In this document: positions 1-9,005 of the stretch, one piece after another | Layout: each line of letters begins with the position of its first letter | How positions within the stretch are numbered: the stretch's first letter is position 1 | The notes under the pieces: generated by a model | The model's input: only the letters and a program-made list of their open reading frames with translations | Database searches by the model: none | Told to the model about the DNA's origin: nothing | DNA from: Saccharopolyspora endophytica | Lineage (GTDB): Bacteria; Actinomycetota; Actinomycetes; Mycobacteriales; Pseudonocardiaceae | Length of the DNA: 64,000 bases | Direction: 5' to 3' | NCBI RefSeq assembly: GCF_018070075.1 | Contig: NZ_JAGPXE010000008.1 | Coordinates: 186,001-250,000, forward strand | Position numbers and translations under genes: made by a program

Positions 1-3000
1 TCGGCGCGCAGCCTGGACGCGAGAACCGAAGGCCCGGGGTTGTTGCTGAGCACCAACCCGCCCGATTCGGACTCCGGTCAGCTCACCGGTCTCGTCCTGC
101 AGGTCGACAACGGGCAGGCGCTGCTCTACTCCAAGGGCCAGCAGATCGGGACCACCCCGCTGCCCGCCGGTGACTGCACCCTGAAGGTGCACGCCGACGC
201 CGAAGGCACCACCGCCACGATCGGCAAGGAGCGCTGGGTCAACCAGACCGGCGACCAGCGCCCCCAGCTGACCGGCATCTACTCCACTTTGGACAACACC
301 CGCGACGACGTGCGCGGGCTGGACTTCCAGGCCAGGGTGGACAACCGGTTCAGCTCGTGGGCGACACCGCTGAAGACGACCGTCATCGTGCTGACCCTGG
401 CCTCGTTCATCGGCTCCGTGCTGTGCCTGCGACGCCTGGACGCCCTCGCCGGTCGGCGCGCTCCACGCCTGGCTCCGAAGCGCTGGTGGAAGCCGACGCT
501 GCGCGACATCTCGGTGTTCGTCGCGCTCGGGATCTGGTGGCTGATCGGGGCGATGACCTCCGATGACGGCTACGTGCTGAGCATGGTGCGCTCGGAGCAG
601 AGCGCCGGCTACGTCAGCAACTACTACCGCTGGTTCGCCAACCCGGAATCGCCGTTCGGCTGGTTCTACGAGGTCTACTCGCTGTGGGTGAGGGTGTCGA
701 CCGCGACCCCGTGGGTCCGGTTGCCCGCGCTGCTGATGGGCATCATCAGCTGGCTGCTGATCTCCCGCGAGGTGCTCCCCCGGCTGGGCCAGCAGGTCCG
801 GCGCAGCAACGCCGCCGGTTGGGCCGCGGCCGCGGTGTTCCTCGCCTTCTGGCTGCCCTACAACAACGGTCTGCGCGCCGAGCCGGTCGTGGTGCTGTTC
901 TCGCTGCTCGCGCTGTGCGCCGTCGAGCGCGCGGTGAGCACCGAGCGGCTGACGCCCGCCGCGCTGGGCCTGGTCGCCGCCGCACTGTCGGTGGGCGTCA
1001 ACCCGCACGGCCTGATCGCCGTGCTCCCCTACATCGCCGGGTTCAAGCCGCTGCACCGGATGGTGCGCAAGCGAGCGCTGGAGTTCGGCTGGCTGCCGGT
1101 GCTGGCGCCGCTCATGGCGTCCGGGTTCGTGATCCTCACGCTGGTGTTCTACGACCAGACGTGGCGGTCGGTGATGGACTCGATGGAGCTCAAGACGACC
1201 TTCGGCCCCAACGGCCGCTGGTACGAGGAGCTCAGCCGCTACCTGCTGCTGTTCAGCGAGAGCCCGGACGGTTCGCTCAGCCGCCGCTTCCCGGTGCTGC
1301 TGGTGATCCTGTGCGTGGCGACCTGCGGCGTGGTGCTGCTGCGCCGGGGCCGCATCCGCGGTGCCGCGCTGGGCCCGAGCCGCCGACTGCTGGCGGTGGC
1401 CGCGATGTCCTTCGCGGTGCTGGCGCTCACGCCCACCAAGCACACCCACCACTTCGGCATCTTCGCCGCGGTCGGCGGCGCGCTCGCAGCGCTCACCGCG
1501 CTGGCCACCAGCACCACCGTGCTGCGCTCGCGGCGCAACCGGATGGCGTTCGTGACCGGGCTGCTGGTGATCCTGGCCTTCGCCGCCACCGGGCCGAACG
1601 CCTGGTGGTACGTCTCCGGCTGGGGCGTCCCGTGGTTCGACAAGCCGCCGTCGATCAAGGGCTACAAGGCGAGCACGATGATCCTGGTGCTCGCGATGAT
1701 CACCGGCATCATCGCCGTGGTCGAGCACCTGCGGATCGACGAGAACAACCCGAAGGTCGTCGACGAGAGCTGGGAGAGCAAGGAGAAGCGCAACCTCGCG
1801 TTGCGCTGGGGCTCGGCGCCGCTGTCGGTGCTGTGCGCGCTGATGGTGCTCGGTGAGCTCGCCGCGTTCGGCAAGGGCATCGTCGAGCAGGGGCCGAGCT
1901 ACACGCTGGGCACCGACAACATCAAGCAGCTCACCCAGCAGAGCTGCGGCCTGTCCGACTCGGTCGGGGTGGAGACCAACCCGCGCGAGGGCGTGCTCAA
2001 GGCGTCCCCGCAGCAGCCGACCGTTCCGGCCCCGGCCAAGCAGCCCGATCTGAAGCTGCCGCCGCAGCGCCTGGCAAACCAGGAGAACGCCCAGCAGTAC
2101 CTGCAGCCCAAGCAGGTCGGTTTCACCGACCCGGGCGTGCCGCCGACCGACGAGTCCTCACCGGACGCGCCGAGCTGGCGCCCGCCGAACCAGTTCGGCG
2201 GACCCGAGGCCCCTGTGTGGGGCAGTTACGACGAAGAGGGTCAGGGCACCGGTGAGCTGCGCACTCCGTGGTACGACATCCCGGAGGAGGCCCAGACCGG
2301 CAAGCTGCCGGTGGCGATCAGCATCGCCGGTTCGGAGACGGGCGCGAACCAGGTCTACTTCGAACTCGGCAAGGACACCCCGCAGGGCTTCCAGCTGACC
2401 AACCGGTACCCGGTCCAGCAGGGCCCGCCGCCGGGATGGCGCGAGCACCGCTACATGCTCGGCGGGGAGGCCGAGGGCGCGACGAAGCTGCGGATGGTGC
2501 TGGTCGACCAGTCCCTGGGGCAGACCGGCTGGCTGGCCGTGTCGGCACCGCGCGTGCCGAAGCTGACCCAGCTCACGAAGTTCGTCGGCAACGACCCCAC
2601 GTTCGTGGAGTGGCCTGCCGGTCTGGTGCACCCGTGCTTGGAGATCTCGGGGCTGTACAACGGCATCGCGGAGATGCCGAAGTTCCGGGTCAGCGCGGGC
2701 GAGGAGGTCCGGGGCATCGGTGAGGGCTGGTCCTCGCCGGACGCCGGTGGGCCGTTCGGCTGGATGACGGTGTCGTCGAGCGTGCGCAACCTGCCGACCT
2801 ACCTGACCAACGACCCGCAGAAGGACTGGGGCTCGCTGTACCAGGTGCACCCCTACACGCCGGACGCGTTGCCCGCCTCGGCGGCGCTGGAGCTGCACAC
2901 CGAGACGCACTCGGGCCTGTGGTCCCCGGGGCCGCCCGCGCAGGGACTGGACCTGCCGGGCGACATGCCCAGCTCCGACGACAGGACCGACATCCCGTCC

Positions 3001-3021
3001 TTCGACACCGACGAGAACTGA
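1..3021 (+). CDS. Arabinosyltransferase (EmbA/B/C family), 5'-truncated by the window edge
   Basis: The frame is open from base 1, so the true start lies upstream; about 1006 residues are visible and the family usually has about 1050-1100. Family knowledge: Emb proteins are GT-C membrane enzymes that add arabinofuranose from decaprenyl-phosphoarabinose to cell-wall arabinan. Seen here: an extracytoplasmic N-terminal part, then many hydrophobic segments from about base 370 to 1850. An SDDGYV motif at about bases 558-575 follows the early membrane segments, where Emb enzymes carry their catalytic aspartates. A long soluble C-terminal part (about 1890-3018) fits the carbohydrate-binding C-domain. 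Which paralogue (A, B or C) it is cannot be told. A strong hairpin follows the stop. Confidence 0.9.
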   Translation, partial: SARSLDARTEGPGLLLSTNPPDSDSGQLTGLVLQVDNGQALLYSKGQQIGTTPLPAGDCTLKVHADAEGTTATIGKERWVNQTGDQRPQLTGIYSTLDNTRDDVRGLDFQARVDNRFSSWATPLKTTVIVLTLASFIGSVLCLRRLDALAGRRAPRLAPKRWWKPTLRDISVFVALGIWWLIGAMTSDDGYVLSMVRSEQSAGYVSNYYRWFANPESPFGWFYEVYSLWVRVSTATPWVRLPALLMGIISWLLISREVLPRLGQQVRRSNAAGWAAAAVFLAFWLPYNNGLRAEPVVVLFSLLALCAVERAVSTERLTPAALGLVAAALSVGVNPHGLIAVLPYIAGFKPLHRMVRKRALEFGWLPVLAPLMASGFVILTLVFYDQTWRSVMDSMELKTTFGPNGRWYEELSRYLLLFSESPDGSLSRRFPVLLVILCVATCGVVLLRRGRIRGAALGPSRRLLAVAAMSFAVLALTPTKHTHHFGIFAAVGGALAALTALATSTTVLRSRRNRMAFVTGLLVILAFAATGPNAWWYVSGWGVPWFDKPPSIKGYKASTMILVLAMITGIIAVVEHLRIDENNPKVVDESWESKEKRNLALRWGSAPLSVLCALMVLGELAAFGKGIVEQGPSYTLGTDNIKQLTQQSCGLSDSVGVETNPREGVLKASPQQPTVPAPAKQPDLKLPPQRLANQENAQQYLQPKQVGFTDPGVPPTDESSPDAPSWRPPNQFGGPEAPVWGSYDEEGQGTGELRTPWYDIPEEAQTGKLPVAISIAGSETGANQVYFELGKDTPQGFQLTNRYPVQQGPPPGWREHRYMLGGEAEGATKLRMVLVDQSLGQTGWLAVSAPRVPKLTQLTKFVGNDPTFVEWPAGLVHPCLEISGLYNGIAEMPKFRVSAGEEVRGIGEGWSSPDAGGPFGWMTVSSSVRNLPTYLTNDPQKDWGSLYQVHPYTPDALPASAALELHTETHSGLWSPGPPAQGLDLPGDMPSSDDRTDIPSFDTDEN

Positions 3022-3030
3022 TCCACCCAG

Positions 3031-3064
3031 GCGAAGCCCCGGTCCCGAGGGACCGGGGCTTCGC
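3031..3064 (+). terminator. Hairpin terminator of the emb gene
   Basis: A perfect 15-bp stem (3031-3045 with 3050-3064) and the 4-base loop CGAG begin 10 bases after the emb stop. There is no clear T-run, as is common in high-GC actinobacteria. Confidence 0.85.
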
Positions 3065-3148
3065 GCGTTCCGGGCCCGCGACGGAGCGCTTCCCCCATCT
3101 CGGCGGTGGCGGGTGGCCCTGTCCGGGTGGCATCGCATACTGCTGGGT

Positions 3149-3868
3149 GTGCGGTACTGGGAGTCGTCGCCTTCGGCCGAGCTGCGGGGGTTCGTGTCGT
3201 GCCTGTGGGGGCACGGAGCCGCTCCGGTCGAAGGCTCGCAGCTGGTCGTGCCCGACGGCTGCGTCGACCTGATCTGGCGAGCGGGACGGGTCGAGGCCGT
3301 CGGTCCCGACACCGGGGCGTGGGTGTCCGGGCTGGACGCCGGAGCACCGGTGTTCGGCATCCGGGCCCGACCGGGGATGGCCCGGCTGCTGCTCGGCGTC
3401 CCCGCAGCCGAGCTGCAGGACCTGCGGGTCGACGCCACCGAGCTCTGGGGCTCCCGAGGGCGCGACCTCGCCGACGCCGTCGACGAGCGTCCCGAGCTGG
3501 CCCCCGCGCTGCTGGAGCGCTTCGCCCGGCAGCGCCTGACCGAGTGGGAGCCCGACCCGGCCGTGGCGGTCGCGGTCGCCGCCCTGGACGATCCACGACC
3601 GCCGTCGGTGCGCGCGCTGGCCGGGCGGATCGGGGTGTCCGAGCGGCAGCTGCGGCGCCGGATCGCCGACGCGGTCGGCTACGGGCCGCGGACGCTGGTG
3701 AGCGTGCTGCGGTTCCAGCGGGCCGTGCGCAGCGGCGGTGAGCACTCGCTCGCCGACCTCTCCCACCGCTGCGGCTACGCCGATCAAGCCCACCTGACCA
3801 GGGATTTCCGCCGGCTGTCCGGCCTGACTCCGAAGCGGTACTTCGCGCCGGATCAGGCCGCGTCGTAG
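3149..3868 (+). CDS. AraC-family transcriptional regulator
   Basis: This is a 240-residue cytoplasmic regulator with a C-terminal AraC-type double helix-turn-helix (about the last 95 residues: RALAGRIGVSERQLRRRI, then FRRLSGLTPKRYF). The N-terminal half resembles the DUF6597-type sensor found in such regulators. The GTG at 3149 is chosen because the conserved sequence VRYWESSPSAEL starts there; an in-frame codon at 3113 would add only 12 unconserved residues. Its 3' end overlaps by 16 bases the convergent gene 3853-4758, so the two transcripts may interfere. The target is unknown. Confidence 0.8.
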   Translation: MRYWESSPSAELRGFVSCLWGHGAAPVEGSQLVVPDGCVDLIWRAGRVEAVGPDTGAWVSGLDAGAPVFGIRARPGMARLLLGVPAAELQDLRVDATELWGSRGRDLADAVDERPELAPALLERFARQRLTEWEPDPAVAVAVAALDDPRPPSVRALAGRIGVSERQLRRRIADAVGYGPRTLVSVLRFQRAVRSGGEHSLADLSHRCGYADQAHLTRDFRRLSGLTPKRYFAPDQAAS

Positions 3869-4758
3869 GCGCTCAGGACGCGCAGCGCGTCGAGCGTGAC
3901 CCGGGGCCTGCCTTCCAGCGCGGTGCTCGGCGACCACTCCAGCCAGTGGATCGGCCAGCCGCCGTCCTCGCGCTGCTGCGACGCCAGGTGGTCCAGGCCC
4001 CGCTCGATCTCGGCGTCGCTGAACCACCGACGGGCCAGGCTCGTCGGGGTCGCCGCGTAGTCGCAGACCCCCGGGATCTCACCGGAGGCGTAGCCGGGAG
4101 CCACCCGGGCCAGCTCCGGGCGTTCGGGATCGAGCAGCACGTAGCCGGCCTCGCGGATCAACCCGCCGATGCGCTCGGCCGTTCGCTCGGCCCGCTCCCG
4201 GTCGGGCACGTGGTCGAGGAACGCGACCGAGGCGATCGCCTCGTAGGGGTGGGTCTCGGTGAGCGCGTCGACGCGCTTCCAGCAGAACTCGGTCGCGCCC
4301 GGCAGCCACGGGTGCTCGACGGCGTTCTTGTGCAGCACGCCCGCCAGCAGCGCGGTCGACAGCAGCGATCCCTCGGGTTCCTCGACCACCGGGATCCACG
4401 GGGCGTGCGGGTAGTCGCCGAGCCGCACGTCGCCGCCGGGCACGCCGCCGTCCGGGCGGGTGATGGTGGCGAGGTGGTCGCAGATGGCCGGGGCGTCCTC
4501 GGCGCAGCGACCGATCTCGTCCAGGATCGTCAGCGCCGTCCAGGTCTGCAGCGGCTGGCTGATGGGCCCGCGCGCGTCCGGTTCCAGGCCGTAGCCGTAC
4601 CCGCCGTCGGAGCAGCGGTAGGCCTCCAGCGCGGTGTGGACCGCCGCTGCCGAGCCCTCGGCGTGGAGGTGTTCGAAGCGGCGTTGTTCCAGCACGCGAG
4701 CCGTGAGCCAGATGAAGCGCTCGGCGTCCGCCAGGCGCTGCGGTGTGCAACGAGTCAT
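3853..4758 (-). CDS. Terpene-cyclase/prenyltransferase-fold protein of unknown function
   Basis: This 301-residue protein has recurring QxDGGW-like turns: CSDGGYGYGLEPDARGP near residue 50, RPDGGVPGG near 105 and QREDGGWPIHW near 270. Known families with such repeats (squalene-hopene cyclase, protein prenyltransferases) fold as alpha-alpha barrels. No DxDD cyclase acid motif or complete prenyltransferase zinc site is recognisable, so no activity is assigned. No signal peptide is seen. It converges on and overlaps the AraC gene by 16 bases. It could be a non-enzymatic member of the fold. Confidence 0.7.
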   Translation of the reverse strand: MTRCTPQRLADAERFIWLTARVLEQRRFEHLHAEGSAAAVHTALEAYRCSDGGYGYGLEPDARGPISQPLQTWTALTILDEIGRCAEDAPAICDHLATITRPDGGVPGGDVRLGDYPHAPWIPVVEEPEGSLLSTALLAGVLHKNAVEHPWLPGATEFCWKRVDALTETHPYEAIASVAFLDHVPDRERAERTAERIGGLIREAGYVLLDPERPELARVAPGYASGEIPGVCDYAATPTSLARRWFSDAEIERGLDHLASQQREDGGWPIHWLEWSPSTALEGRPRVTLDALRVLSAYDAA

Positions 4759-4774
4759 GCCACCGACGTTAAGC

Positions 4775-4814
4775 GGAAATGGCCGACCCGTTCTTGAACG
4801 GATCGGCCATTTCC
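4775..4814 (-). terminator. Hairpin downstream of rne
   Basis: Arms GGAAATGGCCGA (4775-4786) and TCGGCCATTTCC (4803-4814) enclose an inner CCGTTC/GAACGG stem. It lies 13 bases past the rne stop and just upstream of the gene ending at 3853, so it separates the two minus-strand genes. Confidence 0.8.
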
Positions 4815-4827
4815 GGTGTTGATCGGG

Positions 4828-7824
4828 TCAGCCCTCGACCGGCGGACCGGACGGGCGCGAGACCGCGCGGCGGCGGGCCCTGCGGACCGGGGCGGCCGGC
4901 TCGATGTTGGCCAGACCGTCGTCGGTCGACTGCTTCGGCTCCGGCTTGGCAACCACCAGCGGCTGGACCGGGTCGCCCGCGCTCCCGGCGGACCGCACGG
5001 CCTTGCGGCGCGGGCGGGCCCCGTTGGACTCCGCCTGCGACTCGGCCGGTTCCGGCTGCTTCTGCTCGACCGGGGCGGCCGGGGTCTCGGCGACCTGCGG
5101 CTTCGTCTCGGCGACCGGCTCGACGGGCTTGGCGGGCTCGACGGGCTCGGGCTTCGTCTCGACGGGCTCGGGCTTCGTCGCAGCGGCCTTGGGCTCCTCG
5201 GCCTTCGGCTCGGGCTTCGACTCGACCGGGGCGGGCTCGGGCTTGCGCTCCTCCGCCTTCGCCTCGACCTTCGGCTCCGGCTTCGACTCGGGCTTGGTCT
5301 CCGGCTTGGTGTCCGCCTTGACCTCGGCCTTCGGCTCCGGCTTGGGCTCGGTCTTCTGCTCGGCCTTGGGCTCGGTCTTCTGCTCGGGGGCCTGCTGGTC
5401 GGCGTCCTGCTGCTTGCCGCGGTTGCGGTTGCGGCGGCCACCGTTGCCACCACCGCTCTGGGCGTTGCCGCCGCCGTTGCCGCCACCGCCGTTGCCGTGC
5501 TGGTGGTTGATCGGCTCGGTGGAGACCATCAGCCCGCGCCCGCGGCAGTGCTCGCAGGTGCTGCTGTAGGCCTCCAGCAGACCGGTGCCGACCCGCTTGC
5601 GGGTCATCTGCACCAGGCCCAGCGAGGTCACCTCCGCGACCTGGTGGCGGGTGCGGTCACGACCCAGGCACTCGGTGAGCCGGCGCAGCACCAGGTCGCG
5701 GTTGGACTCCAGCACCATGTCGATGAAGTCGATGACGATGATGCCGCCGATGTCGCGCAACCGGAGCTGGCGGACGATCTCCTCCGCGGCCTCCAGGTTG
5801 TTGCGGGTGACCGTCTCCTCCAGGTTGCCACCGGAGCCGGTGAACTTGCCGGTGTTGACGTCGATCACCGTCATGGCCTCGGTGCGGTCGATGACCAGGT
5901 AACCACCGGAGGGCAGCCAGACCTTGCGGTCCAGCGCCTTGGCGATCTGCTCGTTGATCCGCTTCTCGTGGAACACGTCGTTCTTGCCGACGTGCTTGTC
6001 CAGCCGGGACGCCAGGTCGGGCGCCACGTGCTGGACGTAGGCCTCGATGGTCTCCCACGCGTCGTTGCCCTGGACGGTCATCGACGAGAAGTCCTCGGTG
6101 AACAGGTCGCGGACGACCTTGATCAGCAGGTCGGGCTCCTCGTAGAGCAGCTGCGGGGCGTTCGCGCCGGGGGTCTCGGCCTTCTCCTTGATGACCTCCC
6201 ACTGCGCCTGCAGCCGCCGCACGTCGCGGTCCAGCGCTTCTTCGCTGGTGCCCTCGGAGGCGGTGCGGATGATCACGCCGGCGTTGTCCGGCACGATCCG
6301 CTTGAGGATCTCCTTGAGACGCTTGCGCTCGTTGTCGGGCAGCTTGCGGCTGATGCCGGTGGCGCCGCCGCCCGGCACGTAGACCAGGAACCGGCCCGGC
6401 AGGCTGATCTGGGTGGTCAGCCGCGCGCCCTTGTGACCGACCGGGTCCTTGGTGACCTGCACCAGGACGCTGTCGCCGGTCTGCAGGGCCTGCTCGATGC
6501 GGCGGGCCTTGCCCGCCAGCCCGGCGGCGTCCCAGTCGACCTCACCGGCGTAGAGGACCGCGTTGCGGCCCCGGCCGATGTCGACGAAGGCGGCTTCCAT
6601 GCTGGGCAGGACGTTCTGCACGCGGCCCAGGTAGACGTTGCCGACCAGCGAGCCGGTGCCCGAGGAGGTCACGAAGTTCTCGACGAGGACGTTGTCCTCC
6701 AGAACCGCGATCTGGGTCTGGTCGCCGTTCTGGCGGACGACCATCTTGCGGTCGACCGACTCGCGGCGGGCCAGGAACTCCGACTCCGACAGCACGGGCG
6801 CGCGACGCCGACCGGCTTCGCGGCCGTCCCGGCGGCGCTGGCGCTTGGCCTCCAGGCGGGTCGAGCCCTTGACCGCGCGGACCTCGTCGTCGCTGGAGTC
6901 CTGCCGCGAGGAGGTCTCGGGCGCGGGCTCGCGGACGTGCACCACGGTGTTCGGCGGGTCGTCCTCGCGGCCGCCGCTCTCGTCGTCCGACGAGCCCTTG
7001 CGGCGACGACGGCGACGACGGCGGCGGGAGCCCTCGGACTGGCCTTCGGACTCACCGGCCTGCTCGTCGGAGGACTCCTCGGAGCCCTCACCGGAGGTCT
7101 CGGTCTGGGCGGCCTCGGACTGGTTGTCCTCGGAACCGTCCTCGCCACCGGACTCGCTGTCGGAGTCGGCGCCCCGACCCCGGCCACGGCCCCGGCGACC
7201 ACGGCGGCGACGTCGGCGGCTGCCGGAGTCACCCGAGTCGTCATCGCCGTCGGAGGCGGAGTCGGACTCCCCCTCCTCGGAGGTGGTCTCGGCGGCGGGC
7301 TCCGCGGCCGGTGCCGCGGGTGCGGCCTCGGCGGGCTCCGGCTCGGCGGCGGCCGGGCGCTGCGCCGGCGGCTGCGGGGCCAGGAACATGGCCTCCGGAG
7401 CCGCGAACAGCGGCGTCAGGCCGACCGAGGACTCCTCCGCCTCGGACGGAGGGGACGCGAAGTCCGCAGCGGGCACCGCGGCGCTCTGCTCGGCCTCAGC
7501 GGCCTCGCTCGACCCGGTGGCCGGTTCCTCGGAAGCCGGAGCGACCTCGGCCGCGTCCTCGCCCTCCTCGGCGACCAGCTCGGGGTTGAGCGTCTGCACG
7601 ACGCGCAGGGCCAGGTCCCGGTTGATGTTCGACTGGGCGCTGCGGACGGGCTCGCCGAGCTCGTCCAGCGCCTTGATGATCTCCCGGCTGCTGGCTCCCA
7701 GCAGCTTGGCGAGCGCGTGCACCCTGAGCTTCGCGGGCAACTCGATGGTGCCCTGCGCATCCTGGGTGGGTGTGGGCGATTGCCCGCTGGCGTTGTTCCC
7801 AGCGGGCGTATCCATGTTCAACAT
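4828..7824 (-). CDS. rne: Ribonuclease E/G with an IF-2-like N-terminal domain
   Basis: This 998-residue endoribonuclease acts in rRNA maturation and mRNA decay. In order it has a small IF2_N-like helical domain (PAKLRVHALAKLLGASSREI, about residues 24-60) and an acidic then arginine/glycine-rich low-complexity region to about 330. An S1 RNA-binding domain follows (VVRQNGDQTQIAVLEDN onward), then the RNase E/G catalytic core with acidic metal ligands (VIDVNTGKFTG and IVIDFIDM) and the zinc-link cysteines CEHCRGRG. The tail consists of long Lys/Glu/Pro-rich repeats. ATG at 7824 is chosen because GGAGGAG lies 4-5 bases upstream. Catalytic residues look intact. The tail is a likely scaffold for degradosome partners, by inference. 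Confidence 0.95.
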   Translation of the reverse strand: MLNMDTPAGNNASGQSPTPTQDAQGTIELPAKLRVHALAKLLGASSREIIKALDELGEPVRSAQSNINRDLALRVVQTLNPELVAEEGEDAAEVAPASEEPATGSSEAAEAEQSAAVPAADFASPPSEAEESSVGLTPLFAAPEAMFLAPQPPAQRPAAAEPEPAEAAPAAPAAEPAAETTSEEGESDSASDGDDDSGDSGSRRRRRRGRRGRGRGRGADSDSESGGEDGSEDNQSEAAQTETSGEGSEESSDEQAGESEGQSEGSRRRRRRRRRKGSSDDESGGREDDPPNTVVHVREPAPETSSRQDSSDDEVRAVKGSTRLEAKRQRRRDGREAGRRRAPVLSESEFLARRESVDRKMVVRQNGDQTQIAVLEDNVLVENFVTSSGTGSLVGNVYLGRVQNVLPSMEAAFVDIGRGRNAVLYAGEVDWDAAGLAGKARRIEQALQTGDSVLVQVTKDPVGHKGARLTTQISLPGRFLVYVPGGGATGISRKLPDNERKRLKEILKRIVPDNAGVIIRTASEGTSEEALDRDVRRLQAQWEVIKEKAETPGANAPQLLYEEPDLLIKVVRDLFTEDFSSMTVQGNDAWETIEAYVQHVAPDLASRLDKHVGKNDVFHEKRINEQIAKALDRKVWLPSGGYLVIDRTEAMTVIDVNTGKFTGSGGNLEETVTRNNLEAAEEIVRQLRLRDIGGIIVIDFIDMVLESNRDLVLRRLTECLGRDRTRHQVAEVTSLGLVQMTRKRVGTGLLEAYSSTCEHCRGRGLMVSTEPINHQHGNGGGGNGGGNAQSGGGNGGRRNRNRGKQQDADQQAPEQKTEPKAEQKTEPKPEPKAEVKADTKPETKPESKPEPKVEAKAEERKPEPAPVESKPEPKAEEPKAAATKPEPVETKPEPVEPAKPVEPVAETKPQVAETPAAPVEQKQPEPAESQAESNGARPRRKAVRSAGSAGDPVQPLVVAKPEPKQSTDDGLANIEPAAPVRRARRRAVSRPSGPPVEG

Positions 7825-7991
7825 CCAGCTCCTCCGCCCCCGGGCGCGTCCGGGTGGACGCGGCCGCACAGAGGCATGTGCGATCTTTTAGTTTCCGCCG
7901 CCCGCGGGCGACGGCAATTCTTCGTGGTCCCTCCGCCCCGGACCTGCAGGCCGGGAAGCCGTACGGCGGGTCGACGACGTCACGCCGTCCG

Positions 7992-8786
7992 TCACCCGGC
8001 AGCGGGCTCTCCCGCCGGAGTCCGGTCGCCGTCTGAGTCCTGGGCCAACGGGTCGGCAATGCCTCCCCCGTCATCGAGCCGACCCTGTTCCAGCCGGGTC
8101 GCGCTCGCGGCGGCCGACGGTTTCAGACCGGCGACGACACGCAGGGCGCTCAGTACGTCGTCGGGCCGTACGACGGGTGTTGTCTGCCGCACGACCGTTA
8201 CGAGTATCCCATACGGTGCGGACGCCTCGGGCCAATCGTCCACCTGGGCGGTCGCGTGGCGTTTTTGATCACGCTGCGCAATCGGCCGAGGACCTTCCCA
8301 GACCTCCGCGCTGAGCAGCGCGGCACGCGCGTCGATCGTGCGGCGACCGTCCTTGGTCATCCGCTCGACCAGCGCGCTGTCGGCCGCCATCAGCTGCTCC
8401 GCCGCCTGGCGCAGTTCGGCCACTCCCGTGCCGGGCATGTCGATGCGCCACTTGCTGACCACGAGCAGGTCCGCGAGCGGCCCCGGACGCGCCTCCACCG
8501 CCGTGAGCAGGTCGATCCCGTCAGGCAGGGCGGCGTCCAGCTCGGCGCGCAGCGACTCGGGCTCGACGCGTTCGACTAACTGCAGCTCGAGGTACTCGGC
8601 CTCGCTGGACACACCGGTGGGCACGGCTCCCGCCCACGACACCTTGGGGTGCGGGCTGAAGCCCTGGGAGTAGGCCATCGGTACGCCGGCCCGGCGCAGC
8701 GCGCGCTCGAAGGTGCGCGCCACGTCGCGGTGCGAGGTGAACCGCAGCCTGCCCCGCTTGGCGTAGCGCAGGCGCAGCTTCTGCAC
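7992..8786 (-). CDS. Radical-SAM-associated DUF2344 protein (TIGR03936 family)
   Basis: This 264-residue protein starts QKLRLRYAKRGRLRFTSHRD and has YSQGFSPHPKVSWAGAVPTG near residue 40, both hallmarks of DUF2344. The family occurs next to, or fused with, the TIGR03960 radical SAM/B12-binding proteins, as here (the partner ends at 9006, upstream on the same strand). The exact reaction is not established; a role in RNA or cofactor modification is only suggested. A 219-base gap with a strong hairpin separates the two genes, so they may not be strictly co-transcribed. Confidence 0.85.
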   Translation of the reverse strand: MQKLRLRYAKRGRLRFTSHRDVARTFERALRRAGVPMAYSQGFSPHPKVSWAGAVPTGVSSEAEYLELQLVERVEPESLRAELDAALPDGIDLLTAVEARPGPLADLLVVSKWRIDMPGTGVAELRQAAEQLMAADSALVERMTKDGRRTIDARAALLSAEVWEGPRPIAQRDQKRHATAQVDDWPEASAPYGILVTVVRQTTPVVRPDDVLSALRVVAGLKPSAAASATRLEQGRLDDGGGIADPLAQDSDGDRTPAGEPAAG

Positions 8787-8962
8787 CGGCGACGCCGAAG
8801 GATTGGGGTGATCTCGCCGACTCAGAATGCCTCCCCGACCATGATCGTCACCGCCGGTCCCCCCGGACCGCTGTCGACGACGATGCTTGCTTGCTCAACC
8901 GCGAGGTGACAACACCCAGCGGGAAGTTTTCGATCCAGACCGTACCTGGCCGACGGTGACAC

Positions 8963-8992
8963 GCACGTTCGTGCGCGATCGCACGAACGTGC
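8963..8992. promoter_or_regulatory. 13-bp inverted repeat between the two radical-SAM-linked genes
   Basis: GCACGTTCGTGCG (8963-8975) and its exact inverse (8980-8992) flank the loop CGAT. It is followed by a further CACGAAC copy and by the small dyad CGTTCGTGAACG at 9011-9022. It lies 14 bases past the stop at 9006. It may be a terminator, an operator, or both. Confidence 0.6.
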
Positions 8993-9005
8993 ACGAACAC
9001 GCAGG

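Noticed and set aside
2158..3438. Minus-strand frame of 426 codons over the emb 3' end
   Set aside because: It is antisense to the emb C-terminal domain, runs across the emb terminator hairpin and shows no recognisable domain.
4816..8268. Plus-strand open frame of 1150 codons across rne
   Set aside because: It is the antisense shadow of rne. The rne frame has clear S1 and RNase E/G motifs, a ribosome site and normal codon use.
8963..8992. LexA/SOS box
   Set aside because: Actinobacterial SOS boxes read CGAAC-N4-GTTCG; here the half-sites face the other way with a longer spacing.
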